Source: Dactylonectria macrodidyma (Eukaryota > Ascomycota > Sordariomycetes > Hypocreales > Nectriaceae). From it: a stretch of 64,000 nt of DNA. The notes beneath the pieces are model-generated. The model searched no databases, was not told the origin of the DNA, and saw nothing but the letters and a program-made list of their open reading frames with translations. Positions 58,869-64,000 of the stretch are shown in pieces (within the stretch, counting starts at the first letter, position 1; every line of letters starts with the position of its first letter). A program made the translations under genes and the position numbers. The stretch covers positions 124,001-188,000 of the forward strand of contig JAGMUV010000004.1 of the NCBI GenBank assembly GCA_020744425.1, read 5' to 3'.

Positions 58869-60392
58869 GGAGCGAGTGATTTTGGATCTTTGCATGGTGT
58901 TCTGGTTTTGGGTTGCATGGGATCGCTCGGATGAGACGGAAAGCTCTGTGTCAAAGGGGAGGGGATGGATGACATGACGTTTTTGGGCAGACGGGCCGAG
59001 GGAGACATGTACGAATAGGGCTGGCTGGAAGATTTGTAACTAACGACAATGACGACAATGTATGTGATTTTTTTATTTATTCAAAATTGTGGCTTTAGAA
59101 TGGATGTTCCCTTTTGACATTATCCTTATTACCAACTGGCTTCGATTTGGTGATGAGGTTGTTGATGTTTGAGGTGAGGATCCATACTGACGCTTCAGCT
59201 GCTCTGTCACCTGTCGGGAACCGGCAGGCCGCAGTGTCCCGTTGGCAGCATGGTGTCTCAGACACCGGAAACTGTATCAATTATGCAGATCGACGATGCG
59301 GGCATTGGAACGCGGTCCCATGTCGTCCTTCTAGAAGACGGGGAATTGGGTGGAACAAGATGGTGCACGGAGAGTGACAGCCAGGCTGGATGGATGGGCC
59401 TGGGCCAGGTGAATGGGCCAGGTGAAGAGAGAATCTGGGGGCGGAGGGGGCACGTTAGGCGGCGCTAGGCCCCGCTGAGTTCTGAAAGGCCGCCGACCAA
59501 CAGCCCGGCGACAGGAGCAGGCGGGGAGGGGGAACGGCCGTTGTCACCAACCCCCGCTTTAGTGCTGTGTGCCCCTGCAGCAAGCTCATGCGACACTCAA
59601 CAGTCTGACAGCAGAGGCTATACCTATATTTCAGTGCTGCCTTCAGTTCGGGCGGCGAGCTGCAGTCCCTGATTCCTAAAAGACACCTAGCTTGGGCCAG
59701 CAACGGCGGGGAAGCTCTTCCCGGGAACAGGATACGCACCCAGCCACCCTCCCCAGAAGGGTTCGCGCGCGCCAACCAAACGCCCAGGGGGTTCCCATTG
59801 CCTAAATTCATAGGGCGGCACAGCGGGTTACCGGCCCTGGCACTCTGGCGCTGGGCTGACTGACCGTAACGGGCATCTATATCCAGGAATCCAGGATGGA
59901 GCTCCCTCCATCCCCCAACGACCTGCCTTGCCTGGGGGTGATGCCTTGCTTTGGGGACGCCTGATGAATTAATCTGTACCTTGGTTGTCGGAAATAGTGG
60001 AGTTAAATCAGCTGTCTAAGTTAGGTAGCCACCGCCTGTAGGTGCAGGTTGGGACTTAACTTGGGAACTGGGCCAGGTCGAAGCTGCAGTGTGGAGAGGT
60101 AGGCGTCCTGGACTGAGTCTGGAAGGTCGGTTGGTACAGCCTAGGCATAGTGTGAGCACCTACCCTCCACTTCCGCTTCCACATCCCGCATCTCAACCCG
60201 CATCATACCCCCAACCCCGACCCTTCTCCGCCTCTGCCTCCGCCTCTCTCTCTTCTCGCAGCTCCCGCTCACAGCATTCCCCCGTGATCGCCACATCCTG
60301 CGCTTGCCCGTGACTTGTCCTACCTTCGCCCGACTCTCCCTACAGCTCCCCAGGCCGCCGCATGCCCATTGCCTCCACCATCGCTCTCCGTC
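58869..60392. other. 1.5-kb gap before the WD40 gene
   Basis: 3' flank of the small Cys-rich gene and promoter of the WD40 gene. Overlapping frames at 59,100-59,810 on both strands are unrecognised. The last 250 nt before the ATG are C/T-rich, as expected for a leader. Confidence 0.5.
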
Positions 60393-63300
60393 ATGGCCAA
60401 GAAGGCGCGCCAGAGAATCAGCTACGGTAAGACAGCTTCTGTCGCCTAGCGAAGTAGCCGCGCAATGGGGCACGATCCCTATGCAATTCTGGCTCTTCTC
60501 GTCGTCTCCTCAGCGCTGATTCCTCCCCGCAGTTCTCGAAAACGCCAAATCCTCCGATGGCGGCCATCGCCTGGGCGTCAATGGCCTCGCTGTTGACAGC
60601 GACAACGCCATTCTGTGAGCCCACCTGCCCCAAGCTTCCCTGACCCCTCCCAGACACATAACTGACTCTCCCGTCTTTCATAGCTACTCCGGCGGCCGAG
60701 ACGGCATAGTATGCGCCTGGGACCTGAACCTTGACCTCAAGCGCCGCAGTGATGTCGTCGATTCCACTCCCCCAGCAGATGAAAAGACCGACGGCAAGAC
60801 CAAGGCCAAGCCAAAGCCCACGACCAAGTTCCGCGCCCAGACTCATGCTCACATGCACTGGATCAACGATATTGCTCTCGCCCACAATAACACCGCCCTC
60901 GTCTCCGCCTCGTCCGATCTGACGGTAAAGCTATGGCGACCACATTCTGAAGAGAATAATACCCAAGCCGAGACCATTGGAGAGCATGCAGACTATGTCA
61001 AATGCGTCGCCACTCCTCCCGCAGACATGGGAGTGAACTGGGTGGCATCCGGTGGTCTTGATCGCAAGATTTGTCTGTGGGATATCAACGGTGGAGGTAA
61101 AACGCTCGAAATTGACGTTAAGGGCGATGACATTGCTGAAAAGGGCTCCGTCTACGCTCTTCGGGTCGGCCGCAACATCATGGCCAGCGGCGGCCCGGAG
61201 AAGATTGTGCGGTTGTACGACCCTCGAACCGGCTCCAAGGTCTCAAAGCTCGTCGGCCACGTCGACAACATCCGGTCTATCCTCATCGATGACGCCGGCG
61301 ACACCATCATCAGTGCCAGCGCGGACAAGACGATCAAGATGTGGAGTGTCAAGGGCGGACGGTGTATGTACACATTCACCATGCACGATGAGAGTATTTG
61401 GTCGCTCTTCTCCGACGACCCTCGACTCGGCATCTTTTACAGCACGGATCGCTCAGGCTTGGTCGCCAAGACGGACGTCCGAGGGAGCCTAGAGGACATG
61501 GACGATGGTCTAAGTCTAGCGGTGGCCCAGGAGCATATTGGCGTGAGCAAGGTGGTTGCCGCTGGCGGACACGTCTGGACCGCAACCAATCGATCGTCGA
61601 TCAACCGATGGGAGGATATTGATACCGGGATCAATATTCAGCTTCCCGAGGCGTTTCGACACCAAAGGGCCACATCCAACGCCTCGGCCAGGCCACGCGA
61701 ATCCTCTCCTCCGGCAGTCAATGGAAATTCCAAGAAAGAGATCCCTGCCGAGTCCATATTGCGCGTTTCTGCCGCGGCCGTATTCCCATCTCGAAGTGTT
61801 CCGGATCCTGATGCCAAGTCGGTCAGTGAGACCATGACGCGGAAGGGCTCAGAGGTTGCAATTGACCATCCGGACCCCGAAATCAAGCCCGTTCACGATC
61901 AACCCGAAGAGACCATCGAGGGCCAGTTTGGCCTCCTAAAGCACATGCTACTAAACGATAGAAGACGAGTGTTGACACTAGACACGGCTGGCGATGTATT
62001 ACTTTGGGATCTCATTAAGGTATTTGGTGCAATAAAAACACTATCAACACATTTACTAACTTCCAGCAGTGTGTGCCAATTCAAAGTTTTGGGAAACAGC
62101 ATCTCGAAGACGTGGAGCATCTAGTAAACACGGTCGAAGCAGTGGCGCCTTGGTGTTCAATCGACATTAGCTCCGGTAACCTTACTGTAGTACTAGAGCC
62201 GTTTAATTGCTTCGACGCCGAAGTGTACGCTGACGAGCTCGAGTTGGAGGAACCCGTTGAGTTCAGGGAGGACCAGCGAAGTACGCAGATTCTCCCCGTC
62301 CAGTAACTATGTGAAACTAACAACCCTCTAGTCAGCCTGGGAAAATGGATTCTGCGATATCTATTTGCTGACTTGATTGACGAGGAAATCAGGCGTGATG
62401 AGGCCCATCGACAAAAGATCAACGAAGGCGTCGAGGCCAGACAGGCTGCCGCCGCCGCCGCCGCTGTGAACACGCCGCTGTCGATTTCGCTCCCAAAACC
62501 GTCAACAGCAGGGTGGGAGAATTCCGATCAGGTCACAACTCCAAAAGCCAGCGGGCAATATCCCCCAATGACACCCGGTCTAGCAATTGGCCTTGCGACC
62601 CCTGGGCCCTCCATAATTGCCCAACAGGCCCTGCCGGGCGTCCCAGAAGATTCTCTGTCTTCTCCCATGAGCCCGCTGGAGAAAAGAGCGTCTCACGCCA
62701 GCCGCCTGTCCGTGGATAGGGAAGATTACTTCACGAGCTCCATCAACCCGGTAGAAGGGGTTGCAAAACCGGGTGTGACGCCACAAACTCCTGCGGCAGA
62801 GCCTGCTGAAGCCAAGACTTCGACTGATGGTAAGGACGCCGACAAGGATAAAGAGAAGGCCGAGAATGGCAAGTCTCCAAGCACGCTGTTGGGTAAGAAG
62901 TTTCGGATGTCGTTTGGAACCAAGAAGCTAGGACGGTCAGCGTCGCAAGCCACGCAGGAAAAGCCCGTAATTGTCGAAGAAAAGGCCGAGGAGTCCGAGT
63001 CCTCATCAGTCCACGAAAAGGAAGTCGACGACAGCTTCTTTGGAGTGATTCAGAAAATTCGCCAAGAGTACGACAAGCAAATAGCTGAGAATCCCGAAAA
63101 GCTGGTCGAGACGGGTGTCGTCCCCAGCTTGCCCAACGATACGCCAGTCCTGAAGCTCCCACCCGGAACCAAGGTGGTGATTCAAGAGGAGACGTCTGGT
63201 GGCAGCGCCAATATTTACCAGGGAACGGTCGAGCACGTCGGCCAGGATGCAGACTTTATCGAGCAGAAGGCTCCCATGTGGCTTGGCGACGTGCTCCTGC

Positions 63301-63800
63301 AGAACGTGATGCCCTTCAAGGAGCCCGTCAAGGTGTCGTTCGTGTTATACCCCGTGGACAACAGCATACCCGCCATTGCTGTTGCGGACGGAAACAACCG
63401 GCTCAATGCCAACCGCATGCTGCGCGTCAAGAAGATTCTGGCATATGTTGCCGAAAGGGTCGAGCCTCCACTTGAGGAACCCGATGCGGACGAGCTCAAA
63501 CCCGAAGAATACTTGGAACTTTACTGCAACGATCAGGTATATTTTATTCCGCCCTTTTGCCCATCCGTCTAGTGACTAACCCATATCTAGTTGTTGTCAC
63601 CCACGACCAGTTTGGCAGCCCTCCGTACGCACCTCTGGAAGGGCGGTAGCGATATCGTCCTTCATTACAAGACAAACGGCCGCAGGGAGCTGAGGCCATT
63701 CCCACCGTCCCCGGTCCTGAAGCCCACTGAGGAAGAGGAGGCCCAGGAGCCATCCGCCGCCGCAGCTCCAGAGACACCCGCCGATGCCCAAACATCCTAG
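60393..63800 (+). CDS. WD40 protein of the WDR48/UAF1 (Duf1/Bun107) family
   Basis: Cofactor that binds and activates ubiquitin-specific proteases (human UAF1 with USP1/USP12/USP46; fission yeast Bun107 with Ubp9; yeast Duf1). Proposed exons are 60393-60426, 60533-60614, 60684-62019, 62070-62280, 62332-63536 and 63591-63800, 1025 aa. The start [16 protein letters not shown] leads into a WD40 propeller over about residues 15-330 ([76 protein letters not shown]). A Ser/Pro-rich linker and further repeat [15 protein letters not shown] follow, then the DUF3337 region ([38 protein letters not shown]) with the SUMO-like C-terminal part ([20 protein letters not shown]). The exon 4 acceptor is a tandem CAGCAG. 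All exon phases agree. Confidence 0.93.
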
Positions 63801-64000
63801 TGTGCCTGTTCTGCTGGGTCCGAAGACGGGATCCGCTCTCCCAGCTCGAGCCTCGTCTCTTGTTTGTCGAATATTCTTGCCTTTATCAGGGATGACCCCC
63901 CTCCGCCGTGGTCCCCCATCCCCTGAAGCGTGTTCCTTGCTATTTTGTATATATATCGTTACATGGGTCAATTGTCCTCAACCTCAACAGCGTAATCTGT

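Noticed and set aside
1..64000. CRISPR arrays, bacterial operons, prophage or intact transposons
   Set aside because: The DNA is fungal nuclear sequence with spliced genes; no regularly spaced repeats, transposase, reverse transcriptase or long terminal repeats were seen.

Overview
The window is nuclear DNA of a filamentous ascomycete (Pezizomycotina, most likely Sordariomycetes/Hypocreales; the order is inferred from gene content and protein style, not proven). Support comes from short GT-AG introns (about 50-140 nt) with CTAAC/CTGAC-type branch sites, dispersed 5S rRNA genes instead of 5S inside an rDNA repeat, and fungal single-copy genes such as HbrB, a LIM-binding coactivator of the PtaB type, a Gon7-like KEOPS subunit and Has1.

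Layout. 0-16 kb: an SPX-domain low-affinity phosphate transporter (2.57-5.32, +), the HOPS subunit Vps39 (5.86-9.25, +), a convergent GON7 (9.51-9.80, -), 3.6 kb without a clear gene holding a purine-rich degenerate repeat, then the TORC2 subunit HbrB (13.47-16.10, +). 16-26 kb: a possible small spliced minus-strand transcript, a pyrimidine-rich leader of about 1.5 kb with small uORFs, the LIM-binding coactivator (19.70-22.29, +), and two unrecognised minus-strand ORFs. 26.5-26.9 kb: two tandem 5S rRNA genes (-). 28-33 kb: a multi-pass membrane protein (+) and 6-phosphofructo-2-kinase/fructose-2,6-bisphosphatase (-). 33-49.6 kb is gene-poor and accessory-like: a pepsin-type aspartic protease with a changed second active-site motif, an intronless GC-rich family 1 glycosyltransferase, a DUF829/PaxU-type alpha/beta hydrolase, a small Cys-rich protein and a small secreted Cys-containing protein. 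52-64 kb is gene-dense again: a three-KH RNA-binding protein (-), DEAD-box helicase Has1 (+), two related small Cys-rich MC...CGH proteins (+), and a WDR48/UAF1-type WD40 protein (+).

How the parts relate. The housekeeping genes (vacuole/HOPS and phosphate, TORC2, KEOPS, ribosome biogenesis, fructose-2,6-bisphosphate control, deubiquitinase cofactor) are independent and show no operon-like logic. The less usual signals are the small MC...CGH Cys-rich proteins (a tandem pair plus a looser third member), helix covariation between the two 5S genes, two in-frame tandem splice acceptors, the upstream open frame of the phosphate transporter, and the DTA in place of DTG in the protease. All exon boundaries were set by eye from frame and splice consensus and have no transcript support.
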